Source of the DNA: Nocardiopsis potens DSM 45234
GTDB taxonomy: Bacteria > Actinomycetota > Actinomycetes > Streptosporangiales > Streptosporangiaceae
Direction: 5' to 3'
Assembly (NCBI RefSeq): GCF_000341105.1
Contig: NZ_ANBB01000041.1
Span: forward strand, 1 to 64,000
DNA: 64,000 bases
Made by a program: the position numbers and the translations under genes. Below the pieces are notes generated by a model. It had not been told where the DNA came from. It searched no databases and saw only the letters and a list, made by a program, of their open reading frames with translations. This document shows, piece after piece, positions 51,024-59,617 of the stretch. Numbering within the stretch: position 1 is the stretch's first letter; each line of letters begins with the position of its first letter.

Positions 51024-52475
51024 ATGCTTCGACCGCACCATGCACCGGAGCGGGGCTCGTCCCTCGTCGAATACGGGGCCGTGATCCTCCTGGTCGCCGG
51101 CATCGTCGCAACGGTGGCCCTGACGAACGTCCCCGCCAAGGTGGGCGGCATGTTCTCCCACGGGATGGACTGCATCCTCCGCCTGGGAGAGTGCGAACGG
51201 CCCGACGGCGGCAGCGGGCCGCAGGCTGCCCCCGGAGAAGACGACGGCACCCCGTCGGACAGGAGGGTCGTCGCTCCTCCCGACGGGAACGCGATTCCGC
51301 CGGAGAACGCGGATCTCCCCGAGGAGAACGGGCGCCCCGAGAACGCCGACCTTCCCGCCTCCACCGGGCCGGCGGACGAGGAGGTCGTGGTCGAGCCGGT
51401 GGTCTTCGGCTGGTTCGACGGTGACGACCCGGGACTCGTGCCCGATCCCGAGACCAAACCCGACGAGGTCAACGACTGGTGGGAAGGCCTCAGCGAGGCC
51501 GAGCGCGAGGAGGTCATGCGCGAGGAGCCCGAGAACATCCGCGGCCTCGACGGCGTCCCGGCGGAGGTCCGAAACGAGCTCAATCGGGAGTTCCTCGACG
51601 CCGAGGTCGAACGGATGCTGGAGGAGGAGGGGCTGACCCCCGACGAGGCCCTGGAGTTCACCTTGGAGGAGGTGCGCGACGACCCTGTGCCCGGGGCCCC
51701 CAGCCTGGAGCTCTGGGAGATGCTCAAGCTGCAGCGGACCGTCAGCGCGGAGGGGTCGGACCACTACATCCTCACCCTCGACCCGGACGAGGGGCGGGCC
51801 ATCGTCTCGACCGGCAACCCGGACACCGCCGACAACGTCGCTACCCTGGTGCCGGGCACCGGCATCGAGTGGACCGCCATCAACGGCCAGCTCGGCCGCG
51901 CCCAGAACCTCCGCGAGGCCGCGGCCCGGGTCGACGAGGAGGCCGACCACGCGGTGGTCTCCTGGATCGGCTACGACAGCCCGAACTGGGGGCAGGCGCC
52001 GTTCGGCGGGAAGGCCGAGGACGGCAAGGACGATCTCCAGGACTTCCAGTACGGTCTCCGTGTCACCCACGAGGGCGAGCCGTCGAACAACACCCTCATC
52101 GGACACAGCTACGGCTCCGTGGTCGTCGGACACGCTGCACGGAATGATTCGGGGGTCTATGTCGACAACATCATCCTCGTCGGGAGCCCCGGGATCGGCG
52201 GCACGGTCGATGAGTTGAACTTCGACGGCGACATCGAGGACGTCCACGTCGCCATGTCGGACGAGGACTGGATCAACCAGAATGCTCTGAAGGGGTTCCA
52301 CGACTATGACGAGCTCTACGACGGCCTCGAAGACAGCGGTGCGTCCCGGATCGAGACCGGTCCCGAGACCGAGCACGACGGATATTTCAACCAGGAAGAG
52401 GACGAAGAGAGTGGCGAGAAGGTGGACACGACCGAGCTCCGCCAGTTCGGCGGGATCATCGCCGGCGCCGAATGA
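51024..52475 (+). CDS. Pilin-like protein with DUF1023-type alpha/beta hydrolase domain
   Basis: 483 aa from ATG. Class III signal: PERG, then SSLVEYGAVILLVAGIVATVAL (Glu +5, Tyr +6). An acidic/Pro linker of ~130 residues follows, including DxxPExRRxxxE-type repeats, then the hydrolase: TLVPGTGIEWTAINGQLGRAQNL, VVSWIGYDSPNWG and IGHSYGSVVVGHAA with nucleophile Ser362, followed by ILVGSPGIGG. A late Asp/His pair is plausible around AMSDEDW and TEHDGYF. DUF1023 enzymes are mostly secreted esterase/lipase-like proteins of actinobacteria. It is followed by a lipoprotein 20 bases later. Confidence 0.8.
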   Translation: MLRPHHAPERGSSLVEYGAVILLVAGIVATVALTNVPAKVGGMFSHGMDCILRLGECERPDGGSGPQAAPGEDDGTPSDRRVVAPPDGNAIPPENADLPEENGRPENADLPASTGPADEEVVVEPVVFGWFDGDDPGLVPDPETKPDEVNDWWEGLSEAEREEVMREEPENIRGLDGVPAEVRNELNREFLDAEVERMLEEEGLTPDEALEFTLEEVRDDPVPGAPSLELWEMLKLQRTVSAEGSDHYILTLDPDEGRAIVSTGNPDTADNVATLVPGTGIEWTAINGQLGRAQNLREAAARVDEEADHAVVSWIGYDSPNWGQAPFGGKAEDGKDDLQDFQYGLRVTHEGEPSNNTLIGHSYGSVVVGHAARNDSGVYVDNIILVGSPGIGGTVDELNFDGDIEDVHVAMSDEDWINQNALKGFHDYDELYDGLEDSGASRIETGPETEHDGYFNQEEDEESGEKVDTTELRQFGGIIAGAE

Positions 52476-52494
52476 CCAGGGCGCAGGGCCGGGC

Positions 52495-52974
52495 ATGCGC
52501 CGACCGGTGCGCTCAGTCTGCGCCGCCACCGCGCTGGTACTGCTCGCCGGAGCCTGCGTCGGCGACTCCGAAGAGACCGGTCCGAGCAGCCCCCTCGACG
52601 AGGCGGAGGCCGGCGAGCGCGTCGAAAAGCACATCGCCGACGCGGTCGGGGCCCTACCCGGTGAGGTGGAGCTGGAAGACGTCGGGAACGGCCTTGTCAG
52701 TGCCTCTTGCGAGACCGATCCCCTGATCACGGTGAGCCGGTCCTACTGGCTCCGCGGCCTGCCCGAAGAAGACATCGAGCAGAACGTGGACCTGCTGGTC
52801 GAGCACTGGGAGGGCAGCGGTTTCGCGGTCACCGGCGACCTGCGCCCGGACGACGTCTTCGTGACGGCCGAGAACGAGGAGGACGGCTTCACGATGACGG
52901 TCGCCGCCAGCATTCAGGGCAGCCTGTCGATCGACGCCTCTTCTCCGTGCATCGATCCGAGCGGAACGGACTGA
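52495..52974 (+). CDS. Lipoprotein, likely partner of pilin-hydrolase
   Basis: 159 aa from ATG. Lipobox LLAGAC near residue 20. Mature part: VEKHIADAVGALPGEVELEDVGNGLVSASCETDPLITVSRSYWL... ending SIDASSPCIDPSGTD with two Cys. I associate this family with actinobacterial DUF1023 hydrolase neighbours. An immunity role against the upstream effector is plausible but unproven. Confidence 0.65.
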   Translation: MRRPVRSVCAATALVLLAGACVGDSEETGPSSPLDEAEAGERVEKHIADAVGALPGEVELEDVGNGLVSASCETDPLITVSRSYWLRGLPEEDIEQNVDLLVEHWEGSGFAVTGDLRPDDVFVTAENEEDGFTMTVAASIQGSLSIDASSPCIDPSGTD

Positions 52975-53050
52975 CCGGCGCGGCCCGCCTTCTCACCCAG
53001 ACGGGCCAACGCGGCAGAAGGGGGGAGCGGATCAGCATCCCATGCGGCGC

Positions 53051-53248
53051 CTACCCCTGCTCAGGACGCCTCTCCGACTTGAGACCGCTGAGGAAGGCCC
53101 GCCACTCCGAGGTAGGGAAGCCCAGGTGCCCGAGCGAGGGGTATTGAGAGTCGCGCATGCGGGAGTAGTCGTTCCCGATCGCCACCTCGACGCAGTTCTC
53201 GCCCAGCGGTTGGCTGTAGCTACTGGTCTTCCAAACGCCTGTGATCAC
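53051..53248 (-). CDS. DUF397 domain protein
   Basis: 65 aa. TGVWKTSSYSQPLGENCVEVAIG and LGHLGFPTSEWRAFLSGLK are the DUF397 signature. Such small proteins pair with WhiJ/BldB-type regulators in streptomycete development. It overlaps the regulator's end by 4 bases, so the two are coupled. Confidence 0.9.
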   Translation of the reverse strand: MITGVWKTSSYSQPLGENCVEVAIGNDYSRMRDSQYPSLGHLGFPTSEWRAFLSGLKSERRPEQG

Positions 53249-54120
53249 GGTTGCCCTGCCCCTGACTCCTCTTCCGCGAGGGACCGCATGAGCGCGGCGG
53301 ACTCCTCTTCGGAAAGCGCTTCGGACGACAGTGCATCATAAATCAGGTCATACTCCTGCACAGCGGTCTCTTGTTCCAGAAAGCGCCCGTCGTAGGCCGA
53401 CTCGAGGAAGACGAGTCTCCCCTTCGGTGCTCCCGGGAGTTCCAAAAGAGTGAACGGTCCGCCCAGGCCGGCGTGGGCACCTGCGGAGTCAGGTAGGACG
53501 CGTATCGAGATGTTCGCCTGCTCGCCGTCGTTCAGCAGCGACCGCACCTGCCTCCTCATGACCTCGCGCCCTCCCACCGCCTTGCGCAGGGCGGCCTCGT
53601 CGATGATCGCGTACAGGCGCAGAGGGGCTTCGAAGTGGAACAGCCTCACCCTCCGGGCGGAACGGGCTTTCAGTCTCCGCTCGGCCTCTTCCGGGGACGG
53701 GGAGTTCGGGACCTTGCTGAGGAGCGCTTGTGTGTACTCCTCGGTCTGTAGCAGGCCGGGGATCACCAGGGCCTCGTAGGTGCGGATCGTCAGTGCTTCG
53801 GCTTCAAGGCCGACGTAGCGGCCGCCTCCGAGGATGTCCGCGTAGCGGCTCCACCATGCCTTTGCACGTGCCTGCTCAGAGAGCTCGACCAAGGCTTCGA
53901 CCTGCTCGGACCGGTTCACTTTGTAGAGCTCGGCAAGCCCTCGCACGTCGTCGGGTTTGAGGCGTTTCCACCGAGAACTCTCTATCCGGTGGAGCTTCGT
54001 CCGGTCCCAGCCCATGGCCTCGGCCGCTTCGGCCGCCCCCATGCCTGCCGCTTCGCGGAGCTCTCGCAACTTGTTGGACAGCAGGCGGCGCCGAACTTCA
54101 GGACTCGGAGCGTCGGGCAC
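53245..54120 (-). CDS. XRE-family regulator with DUF5753
   Basis: 291 aa. N-terminal HTH (LRELREAAGMGAAEAAEAMGWDRTKLHRIESSRW) and DUF5753 with EALTIRTYEALVIPGLLQTEEYTQALL and LRLYAIIDEAALRKAVGG. WhiJ-like. With the DUF397 gene and the divergent ATPase it makes the trio that recurs through actinomycete genomes. Confidence 0.92.
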   Translation of the reverse strand: MPDAPSPEVRRRLLSNKLRELREAAGMGAAEAAEAMGWDRTKLHRIESSRWKRLKPDDVRGLAELYKVNRSEQVEALVELSEQARAKAWWSRYADILGGGRYVGLEAEALTIRTYEALVIPGLLQTEEYTQALLSKVPNSPSPEEAERRLKARSARRVRLFHFEAPLRLYAIIDEAALRKAVGGREVMRRQVRSLLNDGEQANISIRVLPDSAGAHAGLGGPFTLLELPGAPKGRLVFLESAYDGRFLEQETAVQEYDLIYDALSSEALSEEESAALMRSLAEEESGAGQP

Positions 54121-54287
54121 GCGAGCCTCCTCTTCCAGGTGACCGACCGGTTCTTAAGGCTAGCGCCACACCTTGAATCAGCAACGTTGCAACTTCTGCT
54201 TGAAATTTACCACGTTGCATTTTATTCTCTGAGTCAGAAGCCGACCACTCTCCGTGTGGCTCCCTCTTTCTCGTCTTGGTGGTTCAG

Positions 54288-54767
54288 ATGTCGCTTCCCG
54301 AGATCACCCCGTCCTTCTCGCTCCCGCGCACCTACTCCACGACCTTCGCCGGCCTGCCCGGCCAGGTGGCCGCCGCCCGCGCCTGGCTGGACCACCTGCT
54401 CGCCCGGCCCACCGCGCCCCCGGGCGCGGCCCGGGCCCGCCCCACCGCCTGCCTGCTCCTCAGCGAACTGGCCACCAACACCCTGCGCCACACCGCCAGC
54501 GGCGCCCCCGGCGGCCTGTTCTCCGTCATCGCCACCCTCGACGCCTCCCACCTGCGCATCAGCGTCCACGACCAGGGCGGCCCCAACACCCCCACGCCCC
54601 CGGCGACCGCCCTCCACCACCACAGCGCCGACCAGGCCCTGCTCTCCTGCTCCGGACGCGGCCTGCTCCTGGTCGCCTCCCTGGCCGCCGCCTGGGACAC
54701 CCGCCCCACCCCCACCGGCCGCACCGTCTGGTTCGAACTCGACCTCACCGCCGACGCCCGGCGCTGA
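54288..54767 (+). CDS. ATP-binding protein, RsbW/anti-sigma-kinase type
   Basis: 159 aa from ATG. HATPase_c: ACLLLSELATNTLRHTASG (N box), ISVHDQGG (G1 box) and GRGLLLVASLAAAWDTR. The usual partner in WhiJ/DUF397 systems. An acidic/Thr-rich tail region is normal. Confidence 0.88.
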   Translation: MSLPEITPSFSLPRTYSTTFAGLPGQVAAARAWLDHLLARPTAPPGAARARPTACLLLSELATNTLRHTASGAPGGLFSVIATLDASHLRISVHDQGGPNTPTPPATALHHHSADQALLSCSGRGLLLVASLAAAWDTRPTPTGRTVWFELDLTADARR

Positions 54768-54847
54768 GCCCGAGGGGCGAGCCGCCACCGGCGAGGCCCG
54801 CCCCTCCCCTCTCCGACCGCACCGACCTCACACGAGGAGAAGACCCG

Positions 54848-55288
54848 ATGAGCCCCCTGATTCCCCGCGCCCACCGCGCACCGGCCCGCGAACGCGTGCG
54901 CGAGGTCCTGGCCGCGCCCCGCGGCGACCGCTTCAACCGCGCCCGCCCCTACGCCCCGCTGCGCACGCCCTCCCCGCCCGACCGCCCTGCGAGCATCACC
55001 GCGAGCGCCCCCGGACCCGCCGAGCGCGGCGCCCTGCCGCCCTGGCTGCACCGCCTGCACACCGAACTCGCCCCCGACGGCACCCCCGGCACCGGCGTCG
55101 CCACCCCGGCCCGACCACACCCCAGGCCTCCGCACCCACCCGCGCCCCGCCCGGGTGCCCGGCCTGCTGTCGGCACCGCCCGACGCCTCCCGTTCCTGCT
55201 CCGCCACGCCGGCACCAGCGACATCGCCTACCACTGCACCGTCATCGGCATGGTCCTGCTCTCCCACCTCCTCGGCCTCTTCGGCTGA
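54848..55288 (+). CDS. Hypothetical protein
   Basis: 146 aa from ATG with GAGGAG upstream. Arg/Pro-rich, with a helical hydrophobic end (DIAYHCTVIGMVLLSHLLGLF). No family recognised. It may be an accessory of the ATPase that precedes it by 80 bases. Confidence 0.5.
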   Translation: MSPLIPRAHRAPARERVREVLAAPRGDRFNRARPYAPLRTPSPPDRPASITASAPGPAERGALPPWLHRLHTELAPDGTPGTGVATPARPHPRPPHPPAPRPGARPAVGTARRLPFLLRHAGTSDIAYHCTVIGMVLLSHLLGLFG

Positions 55289-55305
55289 GCCAGACCACCA
55301 CCACA

Positions 55306-55340
55306 GCCCGCCCGGGACACAAGGAGGGGCCCGGGCGGGC
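55306..55340 (+). terminator. Intrinsic terminator
   Basis: GCCCGCCCGGG and CCCGGGCGGGC pair around a 13-base loop, followed by CTTCC. Confidence 0.75.
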
Positions 55341-55456
55341 CTTCCCATGCCCGCGCCTCATTGCGGTCACCGTCGGTGTCGAAGGACACACGGCCGGAAA
55401 CGGCCATTCCCATCCCCACTGGCCAGAGGCCTGCCCGACACCCATTAGGCCCCGAT

Positions 55457-55501
55457 TTGGGCCCCTGGGCCCAATCAATTGTCGTTCGCGGTCCGTAATC
55501 T
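55457..55501 (+). promoter_or_regulatory. Perfect palindromic operator and -10 box
   Basis: TTGGGCCC-CT-GGGCCCAA (55457-55474) is a perfect inverted repeat. A -10-like TAATCT lies at 55496-55501, 31 bases from its centre. It controls the membrane protein and probably the pilin-toxin behind it. Best-preserved member of the operator family. Confidence 0.75.
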
Positions 55502-55538
55502 TCCTGATGCCCATAGCACCCGAAACATCCGGAAGAAG

Positions 55539-55916
55539 ATGACCACCGCCGTGCGCCGCCCCTTGCCCTCCGGTCTCACCACCGTCCGCGTCCTGCTGTT
55601 CGCCTTCGCGGCCCTGTCCTTGATCGGCGGCGCCGGGACGCTGCTGTCCTGGGGGTTCTACTCCACCGCGGTCCTGGCTGCCACCTTCATGTTCATCCTG
55701 CTGCCCGGGGCGGCCGCGTTCCTGCTCGGCCTGTTCCTGCCGCGCGGCGGGCCGCTGATGTTCTGGCTGCTGATCCTCCTGTGCGTGTTCTGGATCCTGG
55801 CCGCCATCGGCAACGCCGCCGACGGGCCGAAATGGCTGATCCAGCTCTGCTGGCCGTTGCTCGTGCTCTTCTTCACCACCCGCAAGGCCTCCCGAGCCCA
55901 CTTGCTGCACCGCTGA
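55539..55916 (+). CDS. Small four-TM membrane protein preceding a pilin-toxin
   Basis: 125 aa from ATG (GGAAG upstream). Helices around VRVLLFAFAALSLIGGAGTLL, STAVLAATFMFILLPGAAAFLLGLFL, PLMFWLLILLCVFWILAAIG and LIQLCWPLLVLFF. No family recognised. It is layout-similar to 50496. It is the first gene of the transcript driven by the palindromic operator. Confidence 0.65.
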   Translation: MTTAVRRPLPSGLTTVRVLLFAFAALSLIGGAGTLLSWGFYSTAVLAATFMFILLPGAAAFLLGLFLPRGGPLMFWLLILLCVFWILAAIGNAADGPKWLIQLCWPLLVLFFTTRKASRAHLLHR

Positions 55917-55991
55917 CCCGCCACCTCCGCTCCCCTTCCCTCACCCGTCAGCCGCCGGGTTCATCAGGCGTGCCCGACCCCCTCCCTTTTC

Positions 55992-57839
55992 ATGCTCAGA
56001 CGCATCCATGACCCCGAACGCGGGGCCTCCCTGACCGAATACGCGGCGGTCGTCGTCCTGGTGGCGTCCGTGATCGCCGCTGTGATGGGCATCGGTATCC
56101 CCGACCGGGTGAACACCATGCTCGACCATGCCTTCGGCACACTCGACGACCCCGGCGCCGTCTCCGCCGACGGCTCCTCTGACGCCTCGAACGGCGGCAG
56201 CGACCCCTCCGGGGGCCAAACCGGGGACGAGGACTCTTCAGGCGACGGCTGGAACACCGACGACATCTCCGCCGCCGCCCCCTCCGACGGCGGTGGCCCT
56301 GGGGAGGCCTCCGGGGCGCAGCCCATTCCCTCCCTTCCCACAGAGGCACGCCCCTTGGGGTTGGGCGACCCTGCCGGTTTCACATCCGGCCTGCACCCGG
56401 GCGGAGCGAAGGTCGAGCAGGTCGGCGCAGAGGAGTGGGTCGACGAAGGCCGCGAGCAGGCTCAGGGTTTCGGCCAGGAGATGTGGGACATCGGCGTCCA
56501 GGCGTGGGAGGGCACCAAGCAGGCCGCCCTACACCCGGTCGAAACCGCGAAGGAGACCGCCAAGGGCGTCAAGGATTTCGTCCAAGGAACCGTCGACGAC
56601 GTCAAGAGCGCCGCCCAGGACGCCGGGGACGACTTCTGGCGGACTTGGGAGACCGAAGGGCCGGTCGCAGCTGCCTTCGGCTACGCCAAGGACTGGGCCG
56701 TCTACATGAACTGGGAATCGCCGGTCGGCTTCGGCGGCCTGTTCGTTCCCGATGAGGCCCGCGAGTACTGGAGCGAGGGCGAGTACGGCCGCGCGGCCGC
56801 CCAGGTCGCCGCGAACGCCGTCACCTATCTCCCCGGCCTATGGGGAGCCAAGGTCACCCGATTCCTTCCCGATCCCAAGAGCCCCGACCGCCCCGGAGCC
56901 AAGGACGAGGACCAGGGCGGCTCCCAGGAAAGCAAGGAGGACAAGGACGGCATCACCTGTGCCTCCAACAGCTTCCTGCCGGGTACCCCCGTGCTGCTCG
57001 CCGACGGCACCACCGCCCCCATCGAGGACATCACGGCCGGCGACGAGGTCTGGGCCTTCGACCCCCGCACCGGAGAAGAGGGGCCTCGCGAGGTCACGGC
57101 CACCATCACGGGCGACGGCCCCAAGACCCTCGTCGACATCACCACCGACGACGGTTCAGGCAGCACCGGAACTGTCACCGCCACCGATGAGCACCCCTTC
57201 TGGGCTCCTGAGCCCGCCCAATGGGTCGACGCCATCGACCTGGAACCGGGCACCTGGCTGCGCACCTCCACCGGCACCTGGACCCAGGTCACCGCAACCG
57301 ACGCGCATCGGGCCGACGACCAGCAGGTCCACAACCTCACCATCCAAGGCCTGCACACCTACTATGCTTCTATCGGCGATAGCGCAATCCTGTCCCACAA
57401 TTCTCCGGGTTGTGTAACTCTCGACAAATCTGGGACGAACAAGCTCCGCGAGTACTGGGCGAACAGCGGACAGACCATCAAAAAGAAACAGAACGTCGCA
57501 GTAGCGAATGTCGAGATCGAAGGGCTACCCAAGCGGCAGTTGGTATCTGTCAGCGGCAAGGACGACAAAACCCCGACAGGAACCGTCCGAGAACCTGCAC
57601 CAGAGGATCGCGTATTCGAAACCGTTGACCCGAATAATGAAAAAGTGGTTCGCCCGAACGACTCGGAAGTGAAAATCCTGGAAGAAATATCGAGTCAACT
57701 CGACAAAGCCGGAACACCTAAAGCGCACGGCAGGATCGAGCTTTACAGCGAACTGCCGATCTGCGGATCCTGTTCCAATGTGATAACAAAATTTAAAAAG
57801 CGATATCCAAACATCGAAATAATTGTATCCCAGGAATAG
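55992..57839 (+). CDS. Pilin-like protein with HINT domain and cytidine-deaminase-like toxin
   Basis: 615 aa from ATG. Class III signal: DPERG, then ASLTEYAAVVVLVASVIAAVMGIG (Glu +5, Tyr +6). An Asp/Ser/Gly linker and an Ala-rich helical spacer (to ~320) follow. A HINT autoprocessing domain runs from C323 (CASNSFLPGTPVLLADG) to H469/N470 (SHNSPGC). The last ~140 residues are a deaminase-fold toxin: DSE (557-559) as the first metal/proton motif and PICGSC with C591 and C594 as the zinc-binding CxxC, close in pattern to BURPS668_1122-type toxin deaminases. HINT cleavage would release the toxin. The last ~480 bases are AT-richer, indicating a swapped module. Confidence 0.85.
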   Translation: MLRRIHDPERGASLTEYAAVVVLVASVIAAVMGIGIPDRVNTMLDHAFGTLDDPGAVSADGSSDASNGGSDPSGGQTGDEDSSGDGWNTDDISAAAPSDGGGPGEASGAQPIPSLPTEARPLGLGDPAGFTSGLHPGGAKVEQVGAEEWVDEGREQAQGFGQEMWDIGVQAWEGTKQAALHPVETAKETAKGVKDFVQGTVDDVKSAAQDAGDDFWRTWETEGPVAAAFGYAKDWAVYMNWESPVGFGGLFVPDEAREYWSEGEYGRAAAQVAANAVTYLPGLWGAKVTRFLPDPKSPDRPGAKDEDQGGSQESKEDKDGITCASNSFLPGTPVLLADGTTAPIEDITAGDEVWAFDPRTGEEGPREVTATITGDGPKTLVDITTDDGSGSTGTVTATDEHPFWAPEPAQWVDAIDLEPGTWLRTSTGTWTQVTATDAHRADDQQVHNLTIQGLHTYYASIGDSAILSHNSPGCVTLDKSGTNKLREYWANSGQTIKKKQNVAVANVEIEGLPKRQLVSVSGKDDKTPTGTVREPAPEDRVFETVDPNNEKVVRPNDSEVKILEEISSQLDKAGTPKAHGRIELYSELPICGSCSNVITKFKKRYPNIEIIVSQE

Positions 57840-57840
57840 A

Positions 57841-58302
57841 ATGAACTTGCCAGAAAAAATGGAATCACTTATTTCATTGGCAAAAGAAAGGGGGAAGGAG
57901 CTTCAATACGACGGATGCAGTAGAGATGAGATCAATGAAATACTATCCACCAACAACACTTTCCTTCCACCTGAATCCTACCTATCTTTTATGAGGAAGA
58001 TGGGAAAGAAGGCAGGTCACATATTCCTGGGCTCATCACTTTTTTACCCAGGCTGCTTGCTGGCCTTCGAAGATATCGACGAGATCTTCTCCGAAGAAGA
58101 GTTAGAGAAAATATTTCTCTTTGGACACCACCAAGGCTATCAATACTATTTCTTTAAAAAGGGAGAGGCTGGAGTGTGGATGCGCACAGACCTCACCTCA
58201 ATCAGCGATGAACGCGTGGCTGCCTCATTCGAAGAGCTACTAGAAAAGGAGATCGAAGCAGCAAGGAAAATCCTCTGCCCCCCTCCATCACAGGGATGCT
58301 AG
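57841..58302 (+). CDS. SMI1/KNR4 (SUKH)-family immunity protein
   Basis: 153 aa from ATG, 1 base after the toxin stop. ESLISLAKERGKELQYDGCSRDEINEI, LPPESYLSFMRKMG, and later LFGHHQGYQYYFFKKGEAG and RVAASFEELLEKEIE are the SUKH pattern. SUKH proteins are the most common immunity class for polymorphic deaminase toxins. AT-rich like the toxin tip, so acquired together. Confidence 0.88.
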   Translation: MNLPEKMESLISLAKERGKELQYDGCSRDEINEILSTNNTFLPPESYLSFMRKMGKKAGHIFLGSSLFYPGCLLAFEDIDEIFSEEELEKIFLFGHHQGYQYYFFKKGEAGVWMRTDLTSISDERVAASFEELLEKEIEAARKILCPPPSQGC

Positions 58303-58342
58303 CACCCTTCCGGCGAGCACCACTCAATCTGGATTGGCGGCA

Positions 58343-58876
58343 GTGATCGAACTACCCAGAGACTCACTCTCGATATCCTGGTCCTTGGACGGGGAGAGCA
58401 ACGGGCGGCTCATGGGGCGCAAAGAAGCCGGGTGGGCGAAGCTCGAAGAGTGGGAGATCAGAGAAAGAGCGTTCCTGGGGGATTTTTCATTGAAGCTCCA
58501 AGGAGCCGAGGTGAGGAAAAGCCGGTATCCTTTGATCGACCTCGCCCTCTCCTTCCATGGGGCGCTCTCCCAGGTGGCGATGGATGGAAGTTCGTACGTC
58601 GACTTCTTGGGAGAATCCGGCCGGATCGTTCTCTCCCTGAAAGATGAAAACCTCAATCTTCGGATCCATCCCGGAAGAGGGTTCGCCGAAGTTCCATTCA
58701 TTCACCTCTACTCGGAAGTGTGCAAGTTCCAGCGCAGCCTCCTTGACATCCTTACAACCCACCGGCCAGAAGTACTGCAAAACCATTTCATTGAATACCT
58801 TTACCGAGTCTCAGGAGTCAGAGAGATGGGGGAAGTCCAGTTCCACCGCCACCTCTCTGCCATGCACGAAAAATAA
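58343..58876 (+). CDS. Uncharacterised acidic protein, probable second immunity-like gene
   Basis: 177 aa, GTG or a TTG 9 bases earlier. LSISWSLDGESNGRLMGRKEAGWAKLEEWEIRERAFLGDFSLKLQGAEVRKSRYPLIDLALSFHGALSQ. No signal peptide. No family recognised. Its AT-rich composition matches the toxin-SUKH block. Orphan immunity genes commonly accumulate behind polymorphic toxins, so that is the best guess. Confidence 0.55.
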   Translation: MIELPRDSLSISWSLDGESNGRLMGRKEAGWAKLEEWEIRERAFLGDFSLKLQGAEVRKSRYPLIDLALSFHGALSQVAMDGSSYVDFLGESGRIVLSLKDENLNLRIHPGRGFAEVPFIHLYSEVCKFQRSLLDILTTHRPEVLQNHFIEYLYRVSGVREMGEVQFHRHLSAMHEK

Positions 58877-58995
58877 AGGAAACCCCAGTTCCAGCAGCCG
58901 ACCTTCCCTGACGGAAGTGGCCGACCCGCACCCGACTGAAAGAGCCCTGGCCTGCACGTTTTGGGCTCGTAGTTTCTTCTTCGCATACTTCTTTG

Positions 58996-59490
58996 ATGAA
59001 CGACTCTCATCGACCTCCCCCGCCCCGCTGGTCTGAACGGCGGATACCCGAGTACGTGCGGAAGTGGGCCGAGCGCACCATCGGATCCGCCGACGGTGTC
59101 GATCCGGTCGACTACCTCGACCAGGCCTCCGCCCTGGACGCCGCCATCGCGGCGGCCTGGCTGTTCTGCCCGGAGACGGTGGAGTACCGCGGCGGGATCT
59201 TCCTCAAGCGCCGGTTCAGCTCCACCAACGTCGACCGCTGGTTGGAGGAGCACGATCTCAAGACCACCCAGGCCACCGTCAATCTGCAGTACATCGGGGA
59301 CCTCTACCCGCACGTCGAATTCGCCGAATCCGACGACGCCGACGACATTCAGCTGCTGTACGCACTGGCCGAGTGCTGGTACGCGGTGTGCACGGTGCGC
59401 CACCCCGGCAGGCGCATCCACGTCTCCACCGACGAGGACGCCGACGGCCTCTCCCCCGCCGGCCCCAGCCTCACCCTCTGGACCGAGTGA
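58996..59490 (+). CDS. Hypothetical protein
   Basis: 164 aa from ATG. SERRIPEYVRKWAERTIGSADGVDPVDYLDQASALDAAIAAAWLFCPETVEYRGGIFLKRRFS. No signal peptide, acidic, helical. Composition returns to the GC-rich genome norm. It may be an immunity-type protein by position, but nothing specific is seen. Confidence 0.5.
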   Translation: MNDSHRPPPPRWSERRIPEYVRKWAERTIGSADGVDPVDYLDQASALDAAIAAAWLFCPETVEYRGGIFLKRRFSSTNVDRWLEEHDLKTTQATVNLQYIGDLYPHVEFAESDDADDIQLLYALAECWYAVCTVRHPGRRIHVSTDEDADGLSPAGPSLTLWTE

Positions 59491-59617
59491 TGCGGTCGAA
59501 CCGGGCCGGTCGGCGGGGGTCGCCCGGATTCGCAGGCGGTCGGAAGGGGTCGGCCCCGGCCGCCGGAGGCGGGCTCCGGCGGCCGGGGCCGCTCCGGGTG
59601 GGAGGCCCCTGTGAACG

